From an uncultured bacterium (lineage in GTDB: Bacteria > Actinomycetota > Coriobacteriia > Coriobacteriales > Coriobacteriaceae): a stretch of DNA of 28,466 nt. Position 1 is the first letter of the stretch. Every line of letters begins with the position of its first letter. Shown piece by piece: positions 1 through 7,726 of this stretch. Where the stretch lies: the NCBI GenBank assembly GCA_905216145.1, contig CAJMST010000025.1, positions 1 through 28,466 on the forward strand, read 5' to 3'. The notes below the pieces were generated by a model. It saw only the letters and a list, made by a program, of their open reading frames with translations, did not search any database and was not told where the DNA came from. A program made the translations under genes and the position numbers.

Positions 1-79
1 GAGCGGGGGCTCCTATCTTTTTAGTGCCCTCGGATTGGGTCATAGTGTCTGTCGTCGCCAAAACATCGGCGTTGCTGGG
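1..79. other. window edge, no gene seen
   Basis: No open frame with a credible start and ribosome binding site is visible. The first 25 bases are a G-rich stretch followed by CTCCTATC and a T-run, which could be the 3' side of a terminator for a gene outside the window. It cannot be tested because the left arm would lie beyond the edge. Confidence 0.3.
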
Positions 80-137
80 GTAGTCATTGGGGACGTTCTA
101 AAATGACTAGTCAAACAAGAACGTCCCCAATGACTAC
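80..137. repeat. perfect 20-bp inverted repeat with 18-nt loop
   Basis: Positions 80-99 (GTAGTCATTGGGGACGTTCT) and 118-137 are exact reverse complements. The 18-nt loop (100-117) contains the smaller palindrome TGACTAGTCA. Both arms carry the GGGGACGTTC core that recurs in other intergenic palindromes of this window. No T-run follows, so it is not an obvious intrinsic terminator. It looks like a REP/MITE-type element, or a protein-binding palindrome upstream of the pst operon. Confidence 0.8.
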
Positions 138-338
138 TTTGCTCTGGTGTAAAAGGTGCGCCATGTTCGGCGCTGGATTGTTATCCGTTTGTAAAGGCTG
201 GGCAGAGCTTGCGGTAAGGGTCTATCAATAGCCCGTAAGAAACCGCAGATAAGGCGGTCGTCGCCCGATCGGGGTCGTATCTTTCCAAACAGCAAAGCGG
301 GCGGGGTGCCCGCGAGTCGCATGTATGAAAGGAAGATC
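138..338 (+). promoter_or_regulatory. leader region of the pst operon
   Basis: This is the non-coding stretch before pstS. An imperfect stem can be drawn from GCGGT at 211-215 pairing with ACCGC at 242-246, with an inner GGGTCTAT/ATAGCCC stem (218-225, 228-234). I found no convincing Pho-box direct repeat and no clear -35/-10 pair. Phosphate control is expected from what is known of pst operons but is not shown by the sequence. Confidence 0.3.
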
Positions 339-1277
339 ATGCTCGATCAGGCTTATTCTCGTCGTCAGTTCCTCGGCCTTGCTGGTGGTCTTGCCAGCAT
401 CGTCGGTCTCGGTCTCGTTGGCTGCGGCGGCGCAGGCGCATCCGACGCCGCCGACAAGGGTAGCGCCGCTGCTGCCGAGTCCGTCTCCGGCGAGGTGACC
501 TACGACGGTGCCTCCTCGTTCCAGGCTCTCGTCGAGGCCGCTGCCGAGAAGTTCATGGATGCCAACCCCGACGTCTCCGTCTCCGGCTCGGGCAACGGTT
601 CGGGCAAAGGTCTGACCGCTGTTGCCGCCGGCACCGTCACCATCGGTAACTCCGACGTCTTCGCCGAGACCAAGCTCGAGGCCGACCAGGTCAAGAACCT
701 CGTCGACCACGAGGTCGCCGTCGTGGGCATGGGTCCCGTCGTCTCTAAGAACGTGAAGGTCGACGACCTGTCCCTCGAGCAGCTCAAGGGCATCTTCTCC
801 GGCCAGATCACCAACTGGAAGGAGGTCGGCGGCGACGACGCCAAGATTGTCGTTCTCAACCGCAGGGCCGGTTCCGGTACCCGCGCCACCTTCGAGGCTG
901 CCGTCTTTGGCGACGAGGCAGTCGACTTTAAGGGCGACGCCGAGCTCGACAAGTCCGGCGACGTCCAGACTCAGATGGGCAGCACCGATAACGCCATCTC
1001 CTACCTCGACTTCTCGCACTTCGATGACTCCAAGTTCAACGCCATCAAGGTCGAGGGCGTCGAGCCCAAGAGCGCAAACGTCACCGACGACTCCTTCAAG
1101 ATTTGGGCTACCGAGCACATGTACTGCTCCAAGGACGCCGACGAGGCCACCACGGCCTTCCTGGAGTTCATGCTTTCCGACGACGTCCAGGGCAAGCTCG
1201 TCGAGGAGCAGGGCTTTATCCCCGTCTCTGCCATGAAGGTCGTCAAGGACGCCAGCGGCAAGGTCTCTGCTAAATAA
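339..1277 (+). CDS. pstS: phosphate ABC transporter substrate-binding lipoprotein PstS
   Basis: PstS captures inorganic phosphate outside the membrane and hands it to the PstCA channel. The 312-residue product starts with a signal that combines a twin-arginine motif (SRRQFLG, residues 7-13) and a lipobox (LVGC, Cys29), so it is probably exported by Tat and lipid-anchored. A Ser/Ala/Gly-rich linker follows, then the mature domain with the phosphate-contacting GSGT segment (in NRRAGSGTRATFE) and the YDGASSF motif near its start. I chose the ATG at 339 because GAAAGGAAG lies 5-6 nt upstream. In-frame starts at 306 (GTG) and 321 would add residues ahead of the signal. It is first in the operon and 25 nt from pstC. 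PstS identity is firm; the Tat route is inference from the motif. Confidence 0.95.
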   Translation: MLDQAYSRRQFLGLAGGLASIVGLGLVGCGGAGASDAADKGSAAAAESVSGEVTYDGASSFQALVEAAAEKFMDANPDVSVSGSGNGSGKGLTAVAAGTVTIGNSDVFAETKLEADQVKNLVDHEVAVVGMGPVVSKNVKVDDLSLEQLKGIFSGQITNWKEVGGDDAKIVVLNRRAGSGTRATFEAAVFGDEAVDFKGDAELDKSGDVQTQMGSTDNAISYLDFSHFDDSKFNAIKVEGVEPKSANVTDDSFKIWATEHMYCSKDADEATTAFLEFMLSDDVQGKLVEEQGFIPVSAMKVVKDASGKVSAK

Positions 1278-1302
1278 GTAATCGCCCCCGGAAAGGTTTG
1301 CA

Positions 1303-2211
1303 ATGGCAAAACAGCTGCCAAAGCGCGACCTTGAGAACGTGGGCCTGGGCGTCACGGGCGCGTGCGTAGCGCTCGTGACGCTTGTCGTTGCCGCGCTTAT
1401 CTTCATGGTCGCCCAAAAGGGCCTCTCGGCTTTTCTCAAGGATGGCGTTTCGGTTGTCGAGTTCTTCACCGGCACCAAGTGGGACCTGGCCAACACGGCC
1501 GAAAACGGCCTGCCTTATACCGGCGCCCTGCCCCTGATCGTCACCTCGTTTGCGGTCATGGTGCTCTCCACGCTCATCGCGCTGCCCATCGCCATCGGCT
1601 CCGCCATCTTTGCGGTCGAGATCCAACCCAAATTTGGTTCCAAGGTCTTTCAGCCGCTTATTGAGCTTTTGACCGGCATTCCCTCGGTCGTCTTTGGACT
1701 GATTGGCTTTCACGTGGTCGTCGGACTTATGAAGTCCGTTTTCCACGTGAGCACGGGTCTGGGCATCCTGCCCGGCGCCATCGTGCTGGCTGTCATGATC
1801 CTGCCGACGATGACCACCCTTTCGGTCGATGGCCTGCGCGCCGTGCCCGACGGCTACCGTCAGGGCTCGCTCGCGCTGGGCTACACCCGCTGGCAGACCA
1901 TCTGGCACGTGGTGCTCAAGTCCGCCATGCCGTCGCTCATGACTGCGGTCATCCTTGGCATGACGCGCGCCTTTGGCGAGACGCTCGCCGTGCGCATGGT
2001 CATCGGCGGTATTGAGGCCATGCCGACGTCGCTGCTGTCGCCGGCCTCGACCATCACCACCACGCTCACCACGTCCATGGCGGTCTATGCCGAGGGCTCG
2101 GCCCAGGACGATGTTCTGTGGGCGCTTGGTCTGCTGTTGATGGGCATGAGCCTCATCTTCATCCTGATCATCCATCTCATTGGCCGCAAGGGGGCGAAGG
2201 CTCGTGGCTAG
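1303..2211 (+). CDS. pstC: phosphate ABC transporter permease PstC
   Basis: This is one of the two membrane subunits forming the phosphate translocation path. The 302-residue protein has about six hydrophobic segments (first at residues 14-37, last at 270-293) and the permease EAA loop near the middle (LALGYTRWQTIWHVVLKSAMP), where the ATPase docks. GGAAAGG sits about 8 nt before the ATG. The 3' end overlaps the chosen pstA start by 8 nt, implying coupled translation. PstC rather than PstA is assigned from gene order and from the periplasmic-side GTKWDL segment typical of PstC. Length is normal for the family. Confidence 0.94.
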   Translation: MAKQLPKRDLENVGLGVTGACVALVTLVVAALIFMVAQKGLSAFLKDGVSVVEFFTGTKWDLANTAENGLPYTGALPLIVTSFAVMVLSTLIALPIAIGSAIFAVEIQPKFGSKVFQPLIELLTGIPSVVFGLIGFHVVVGLMKSVFHVSTGLGILPGAIVLAVMILPTMTTLSVDGLRAVPDGYRQGSLALGYTRWQTIWHVVLKSAMPSLMTAVILGMTRAFGETLAVRMVIGGIEAMPTSLLSPASTITTTLTTSMAVYAEGSAQDDVLWALGLLLMGMSLIFILIIHLIGRKGAKARG

Positions 2212-3126
2212 CACGCACATCCACATCGACGAGGCGAGACTCGGGCGTGTCCAAAAACAGGACCGCATCGCCACGGGCGTGCTGACGGCGATCGCCGCCA
2301 TCGTCATGCTCATCGTCGTTTCCATGGTGGCCTATATCCTGTTCGAGGGTATCTCGACGCTGTTCCAGCCGGGCTTCCTCACGCAGCCCGCGCGCGCCAA
2401 CGGAACTCAGGGCGGCGTACTCTACCAGCTGTTCGACTCGTTCTATCTGCTGCTGATCACTCTGATCATCTCGGTGCCCATCAGCCTGGGCGGCGCGGTC
2501 TTTTTGGTTGAGTACGCGCCGGACGGTCCCATCCGCGACATCGCTTCCACCGCCATCGAGACGCTGTCCTCGCTGCCTTCCATCGTTGTCGGCATGTTCG
2601 GTTTCCTGGTGTTCTCGGTGCAGCTGGGCTGGAAGTACTCCATCATCTCCGGCGCCGTCGCGCTCACCATGTTCAACATTCCCATCCTGGTGCGCGTGAT
2701 CCAGCAGGCGCTCGAGGACGTGCCGCAGGCCCAGCGCGATGCGTGCCTGGCCATGGGCCTTACCCGCTGGGAGGCCACGCTGCACATCCTGATCCCCGAG
2801 GCCATGCCTGCCATCGTGACCGGCATCGTGCTTTCGGCCGGCCGCGTGTTTGGCGAGGCCGCGGCACTGCTCTTTACCTCGGGCATGAGCTCGCCGGTGC
2901 GTTTGAACTTCTTGAGCTTTAACCTGTCGAGCCCCACCTGCGCTTGGAACGTGTTCCGCCCCGGTGAGTCGCTCGCCGTGCACATCTACAAGATTTACGG
3001 CGAGGGCAGCCCCGAGGCCCAGCAGATCGTTTGGGGCACCGCTGCACTGCTGATGATCTGCGTGCTGCTGTTTAACATAGTTGCCCGTATCGTGGGCAAG
3101 CAACTGGCAAGGAAGATGACGGCCGA

Positions 3127-3130
<4 letters not shown>
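2204..3130 (+). CDS. pstA: phosphate ABC transporter permease PstA
   Basis: This is the second transmembrane subunit of the Pst importer. The 308-residue product has a short His-rich N-terminus, about six membrane segments and the EAA docking loop (AMGLTRWEATLHILIPEAMP). The frame is open further upstream to a TTG at 2180, but the GTG at 2204 is preferred because GAAGG lies 4 nt before it and the product then begins right before conserved sequence. It overlaps the pstC stop by 8 nt, and its own TGA overlaps the pstB ATG in an ATGA junction, so the permease and ATPase genes are likely translationally coupled. Confidence 0.93.
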
Positions 3131-3999
<869 letters not shown>

Positions 4000-4056
4000 T
4001 CCGGGACATGCTTGAGGCCCGTGGCGGCCACGGTCGCCACGGGACTGATTGGAGGG

Positions 4057-4092
4057 GCGGGTCATCTCTTGCGGGAGATGGCCCGCCTTTTT
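4057..4092 (+). terminator. intrinsic terminator of the pst operon
   Basis: GGCGGGTCATCTC (4057-4068 region) pairs with GAGATGGCCCGCC (4075-4087) through 13 pairs including one G-U, with a short TTGCGG-type loop, followed by a TTTTTG run. It lies 58 nt after pstB, on the coding strand. Confidence 0.9.
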
Positions 4093-4109
4093 GTGTCGCT
4101 GCCAGACCG

Positions 4110-4144
4110 ACCACCACAAAGGGGACAGGCACCTTCGTGGTGGT
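4110..4144. repeat. 35-bp REP-like palindrome, copy 1
   Basis: The arms ACCACCACAAAGG (4110-4122) and CCTTCGTGGTGGT (4132-4144) are complementary apart from one position, and enclose GGACAGGCA. In reverse orientation it matches the element at 16937-16971 in 32 of 35 positions. It sits between the pst terminator and the next gene and has no T-run. The GGGACAGG core fits a REP family widely seen in bacterial intergenic DNA. Confidence 0.8.
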
Positions 4145-4204
4145 TTGGGGTGGGGCTCGCTGCTATCATGGACAACGTTGAATTTCTACGAAGGAGCAGG
4201 GCAT

Positions 4205-6064
4205 ATGGCGATTCTTTTGGGATGCGATTCCATCAGCCTAGAGTTTCCCACCAAGCATATTTTCGATAGCGTGACGCTCGGCGTGGGCGAGGGCGACCGC
4301 ATTGGTATTGTTGGTAAAAACGGCGACGGCAAGTCGACGCTGCTGAGCGTGCTCGCCGGCACGCTGGAGCCCGACGATGGCCGCGTGACGCATCGCCGCG
4401 GCACCACGATCGGTCTGCTCGGCCAAAAGGACCAACTTGTCGACACCGATACCGTGCATCATGCCGTCGTGGGCGACACGCCCGAGTATGAGTGGGCGTC
4501 GAGTCCGCGTACGCGCCAGATCCTCGCCGGTCTCATTAGCGATGTGCCCTGGGAGGGCACGGTGGGCGAGCTTTCGGGCGGTCAGCGCCGTCGCGTGGAC
4601 CTTGCGCGCCTGCTGATCGGCGACTACGACGTGCTCATGCTCGACGAGCCCACCAACCACCTGGACATGCGCACCATCAACTGGCTCGCGCGTCACTTAA
4701 AGGCCCGCTGGCAGCGCGGCCAGGGCGCCATGCTCGTGGTCACGCACGACCGCTGGTTCTTGGACGAGGTCTGCACCAGTATGTGGGAGGTCCACGACGG
4801 CCAGGTCGACCCCTTCGAGGGCGGCTACTCGGCCTACATCCTGCAGCGTGTGGAGCGCGACCGCATGGCCGCCGTCACCGAGGAGCGTCGTCGCAACATG
4901 GCGCGCAAGGAGCTCGCGTGGCTGAGCCGCGGCGCCCAGGCGCGCTCCACCAAGCCCAAGTTTCGCGTTGAGGCTGCTCGCGAGCTGATCGCCGACGTGC
5001 CGCCCGTGCGTGACGAGCTGGAGCTCAAGCGCCTGGCCGTGAGCCGCCTGGGCAAGCAGGTTATCGATGTGGTCGACGTGGACGCCGGCTATGCGGATAC
5101 CGATGGCGCGCCCAAGCAGGTGCTTTCCGATGTGACCTGGCTCATTGGCGCGGGCGACCGCTATGGTCTTTTGGGCGAGAACGGCGCCGGCAAGTCCACA
5201 CTGCTCGACGTGATCCAGGGAAAGATTGAGCCCACGCGCGGCCGCGTGAAGATCGGCCAGACGGTGCGCTTTGGCGTGCTGTCGCAGCAGCTCGAGGAGC
5301 TCGAGCCCTTTATGGACGACACGATCCGAGAGGTGCTGAGCAACTATAAGAAGTACTACGTCATCGACGGCAAGGAGACCTCGCCCGAGAAGCTTTGCGA
5401 GCGCCTGGGCTTTACGACGCAGCAGCTCTGGAGCCGCATCGGCGATCTTTCGGGCGGCCAACGCCGTCGCTTGTCGCTGCTGCTGACGATCCTGGACGAG
5501 CCCAACGTGCTCATCCTGGACGAGCCCGGTAACGACCTGGATACCGATATGCTCGCGATTGTCGAGGATCTGCTGGACGGCTGGCCCGGCACGCTGATCC
5601 TGGTGACGCACGACCGTTTCCTCATGGAGCGCGTGACCGACCAACAGTGGGCACTGCTTGACGGCCACCTGACGCATATGCCCGGCGGCGTCGATCAGTA
5701 CCTGCGCCTGTGCAACGCCACCGCCGAGGGCGAGCCCGTGGGCGCGCCGAGTGCCAAGACCGGCACGTTCGACACCGGTGCCGCAGCGGTTGCGGCCGAA
5801 AAGCCTAAGACGAGCGGGCAGCCCAACGGCCTGTCCAACGCCGAGCGTCAGAAGCTTCGCCGCGAGGTGAGCTCGCTCGAGCGCAAGATGGAGACGCAGC
5901 GCGCTCGCGTGGAGGAGGCCGAGGCCGCCATGGCCCAGGTCGATCCCACCAACTACACGGCGCTTGGCGAGCAGCAGGCAAAGATCGACGAGGCCCACGC
6001 CGCCATGGACGAGCTAGAGATGGCGTGGCTTGAGGCGAGCGAAAAGCTCGAGGGCGAGGAGTAG
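4205..6064 (+). CDS. uup: ABC-F family ATPase, Uup-like
   Basis: This is a soluble protein of 619 residues with two ABC cassettes and no membrane segment, the ABC-F architecture that acts on ribosomes or nucleic-acid structures rather than in transport. Cassette 1 has Walker A GKNGDGKST (37-45), signature SGGQRRR (124-130) and LDEPTNHLD (146-154). Cassette 2 has GENGAGKST (324-332), SGGQRRR (416-422) and ILDEPGNDLD (437-446). The linker (about 216-270, with RKELAWLSRGAQARSTK) is of the Uup type, and the C-terminus (about 541-619) is a charged coiled coil, as in Uup. The ATG at 4205 is chosen for AAGGAG 9 nt upstream; the frame stays open to 4049 across the repeat. Uup is my best subfamily call; the precise role is unknown. 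Confidence 0.87.
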   Translation: MAILLGCDSISLEFPTKHIFDSVTLGVGEGDRIGIVGKNGDGKSTLLSVLAGTLEPDDGRVTHRRGTTIGLLGQKDQLVDTDTVHHAVVGDTPEYEWASSPRTRQILAGLISDVPWEGTVGELSGGQRRRVDLARLLIGDYDVLMLDEPTNHLDMRTINWLARHLKARWQRGQGAMLVVTHDRWFLDEVCTSMWEVHDGQVDPFEGGYSAYILQRVERDRMAAVTEERRRNMARKELAWLSRGAQARSTKPKFRVEAARELIADVPPVRDELELKRLAVSRLGKQVIDVVDVDAGYADTDGAPKQVLSDVTWLIGAGDRYGLLGENGAGKSTLLDVIQGKIEPTRGRVKIGQTVRFGVLSQQLEELEPFMDDTIREVLSNYKKYYVIDGKETSPEKLCERLGFTTQQLWSRIGDLSGGQRRRLSLLLTILDEPNVLILDEPGNDLDTDMLAIVEDLLDGWPGTLILVTHDRFLMERVTDQQWALLDGHLTHMPGGVDQYLRLCNATAEGEPVGAPSAKTGTFDTGAAAVAAEKPKTSGQPNGLSNAERQKLRREVSSLERKMETQRARVEEAEAAMAQVDPTNYTALGEQQAKIDEAHAAMDELEMAWLEASEKLEGEE

Positions 6065-6070
6065 ACGAGG

Positions 6071-6841
6071 ATGATCAAGGCTGCGTTTTTCGATATCGAC
6101 GGCACGCTGCTGAGCTTTAAGACGCACCGGATTCCGGCGTCGGCGCAGCAGGTGCTCGACAGCTTTCATGAGCAGGGGATTGCGTGCGTGATCGCCACGG
6201 GTCGCCCGACCTACCAGATGCCGGACTGGCTGTTCGACCTGGGCTGGGATGCGTACATTACGCTTTCAGGCCAGCACTGCTTTGATGCTGAGGGCGTCTA
6301 CCGTAGCTGCCCGATCGATCCGGACGATGTCGCGGTGATTGTGGGCCAGGTGGCGCAGGGGCGCTATGACTCGCTGTGCATGCAGGGCGAGAACTCGTTT
6401 GTGAACCGCCTGTCCGAGCGCGTGGTGACGGCCGGTAGCAACGCGGGAATCGTCTACCACGAGGAGCCGTTTGACCATGCCTTCGATGCGCCGGTTTACC
6501 AGTTCTGCGCCTTTGTGGATCCGGCCGACGAGCATATCGTGACCGATGCGGTGTCGCATTCGCTCACTACGCGCTGGTGTGATCTGTTCTGCGATATTAT
6601 TCCGGCCAACGGCGGTAAGAACCTGGGCGTGGCGGCGACGCTGGAGCGCCTAGGCATCGATGCGAGCGAGGCGATCGCCTTTGGCGACGGCGAGAACGAC
6701 CTGTCGATGTTCTCGGCCGTGGGCACAAGCGTGGCCATGGGCAACGCGCAGGATACCGTGAAGGCCGCGGCGACCTACGTGACGTCCGCCGTGGACGACG
6801 ACGGGATCTACAACGCCGCGAAGCACTTTGGGCTGCTATAG
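6071..6841 (+). CDS. HAD-superfamily Cof-type phosphatase
   Basis: This 256-residue cytosolic hydrolase belongs to the Cof/IIB branch of the HAD superfamily, which dephosphorylates sugar phosphates and similar small metabolites. The catalytic motif FFDIDGTLL gives nucleophile Asp8 and acid/base Asp10. Motif II lies at ATGRP, the lysine motif in NGGKNLGV, and the metal-binding motif is GDGENDLSMF near residues 203-212. The start lies 6 nt after the uup-like stop with GACGAGG just ahead, so the two genes are probably cotranscribed. The substrate cannot be read from sequence. Confidence 0.88.
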   Translation: MIKAAFFDIDGTLLSFKTHRIPASAQQVLDSFHEQGIACVIATGRPTYQMPDWLFDLGWDAYITLSGQHCFDAEGVYRSCPIDPDDVAVIVGQVAQGRYDSLCMQGENSFVNRLSERVVTAGSNAGIVYHEEPFDHAFDAPVYQFCAFVDPADEHIVTDAVSHSLTTRWCDLFCDIIPANGGKNLGVAATLERLGIDASEAIAFGDGENDLSMFSAVGTSVAMGNAQDTVKAAATYVTSAVDDDGIYNAAKHFGLL

Positions 6842-7053
6842 CTGCGGCTCGGCACTTGGGGACGTTCCTTTTGTGCCGGCAGCTGGGGACACTCCTTGTA
6901 CGTTGCGTACGGTGTCGCCCTGCTTGCCCCGCGCATTTTGTGAAACACGGTTAACTTTTTAAACAACGTAGTAAGACACGGGCAACTTTTGCGGTAAAGT
7001 AAGCCAAGGAAAGTATCCAAAGGCTAACTAACGATCATCGCGAAAGGCGGCCC
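6842..7053. other. intergenic region with REP-like hairpins and the dtxR-like promoter region
   Basis: GGCAC at 6851-6855 pairs with GTGCC at 6873-6877 around TTGGGGACGTTCC. A second GGGGACACTCC block follows at about 6885-6895. These GGGAC cores match the other intergenic repeats. The 3' half is AT-rich (GGTTAACTTTTTAAAC, and AGTAAGCC inverted against GGCTAACT) and probably contains the promoter and operator of the regulator at 7054. I could not fix -35/-10 boxes. Confidence 0.45.
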
Positions 7054-7443
7054 ATGGCCCTACGTGAATCTGGAGAAGACTATCTCGAATCTATTTATGT
7101 GCTCTCGGAGCGCCAAGGCACGGTGCGCTCAATCGACGTCGCCGAATACCTGGGTGTGACCAAGGCGAGCGTCTCTAAAGCCATGGCGACGCTGGAAAAC
7201 AGCGGCTATGTCGAAATGGGCAAGCGCGACGTTCATCTGACGGAACGTGGTCTGGAGGTCGCTCGCCAAATGTGGGAGCGTCACTGCTTTTTCGTGGGGC
7301 TGCTGGAGGATGCGGGTGTTTCGGCTGAGGTCGCGTCGCAAGAGGGCTGCCACATGGAGCACTGCCTGAGCGAGGAAAGCTTTGAGAAGCTAAGATCGAT
7401 GCTGGGGCGGGACGGTGCTTCGGCGCCAACAATGACCGACTAG
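7054..7443 (+). CDS. short DtxR/MntR-family metal-dependent repressor
   Basis: This 129-residue protein is a metal-activated DNA-binding repressor. An N-terminal winged helix-turn-helix (about 1-65, with VTKASVSKAMATLENSGYV as recognition region) is followed by the helical dimerisation domain; there is no SH3-like third domain, so it is MntR-sized. Aligned by eye with known ligands, Asp9 and Glu12 (SGEDYLE) sit where MntR has Asp8 and Glu11, while Cys-x2-Glu-His (in EGCHMEHCLS) sits where DtxR has Cys102, Glu105, His106. That is a mixed manganese/iron-type site, so the metal is uncertain. AAAGG precedes the ATG at 7054. It stands alone; an iron-box-like site lies at 16186-16204. Confidence 0.85.
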   Translation: MALRESGEDYLESIYVLSERQGTVRSIDVAEYLGVTKASVSKAMATLENSGYVEMGKRDVHLTERGLEVARQMWERHCFFVGLLEDAGVSAEVASQEGCHMEHCLSEESFEKLRSMLGRDGASAPTMTD

Positions 7444-7583
7444 CACTCCCGCAGCGGCGCGCCTCCCGCGCCGGAACGGTGCGGGACAGCGACCGAGACG
7501 AGTGGTCCCACCAACTAAGTCCAACTCAGACAAGGAACCCCACCAGCAAGCGATGCCCAAGAACCGCCAGCTGTGTCAACGCA
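7444..7583. other. spacer after the dtxR-like gene, no gene seen
   Basis: GC-rich intergenic sequence with no supported coding frame. Any open frame here runs antisense through the ATPase gene and the long palindrome. Confidence 0.4.
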
Positions 7584-7710
7584 GGTCGGGGCCGGGCTTG
7601 GTTTTGAAAACACTCCGCAGCGCGAGGCCCGTCTTTCCGTTGCTCCGCAGGAGCAGGAAAGACGGGCCTCATGCGCGAGGACGTTTTCAAAACCAAGCCC
7701 GGCCCCGACC
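7584..7710. repeat. long nested palindrome (127 bp) between convergent genes
   Basis: There are three nested levels of complementarity. The outer arms 7584-7611 and 7683-7710 are a perfect 28-bp inverted repeat. The middle arms 7624-7638 and 7656-7670 are a perfect 15-bp repeat (left arm GAGGCCCGTCTTTCC). The innermost TGCTCC/GGAGCA (7641-7646, 7650-7655) has a 3-nt loop. Only short internal segments mismatch. No T-run flanks it, although it lies at the shared 3' end of the dtxR-like gene and the metal ATPase. It may block converging transcripts, form a cruciform, or be a MITE-like insertion. Confidence 0.9.
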
Positions 7711-7726
7711 GGACAGACCACAAACG

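Noticed and set aside
138..338. Pho box or riboswitch before pstS
   Set aside because: No regularly spaced direct repeats and only an imperfect stem; not enough for a named element.
225..1496. Minus-strand frame of 423 codons over pstS
   Set aside because: It is antisense to a clear PstS gene, with low-complexity Val/Gly/Asp-rich sequence typical of the reverse frame of GC-rich genes.
4697..5998. Minus-strand frame of 433 codons over the ABC-F gene
   Set aside because: It is a shadow of the plus-strand gene; no motif, no binding site, repetitive Ala/Leu/His composition.
6978..7035. DtxR-type box upstream of the dtxR-like gene
   Set aside because: AGTAAGCC/GGCTAACT is an inverted repeat but its spacing is too wide and it lacks the TTAGG/CCTAA ends.
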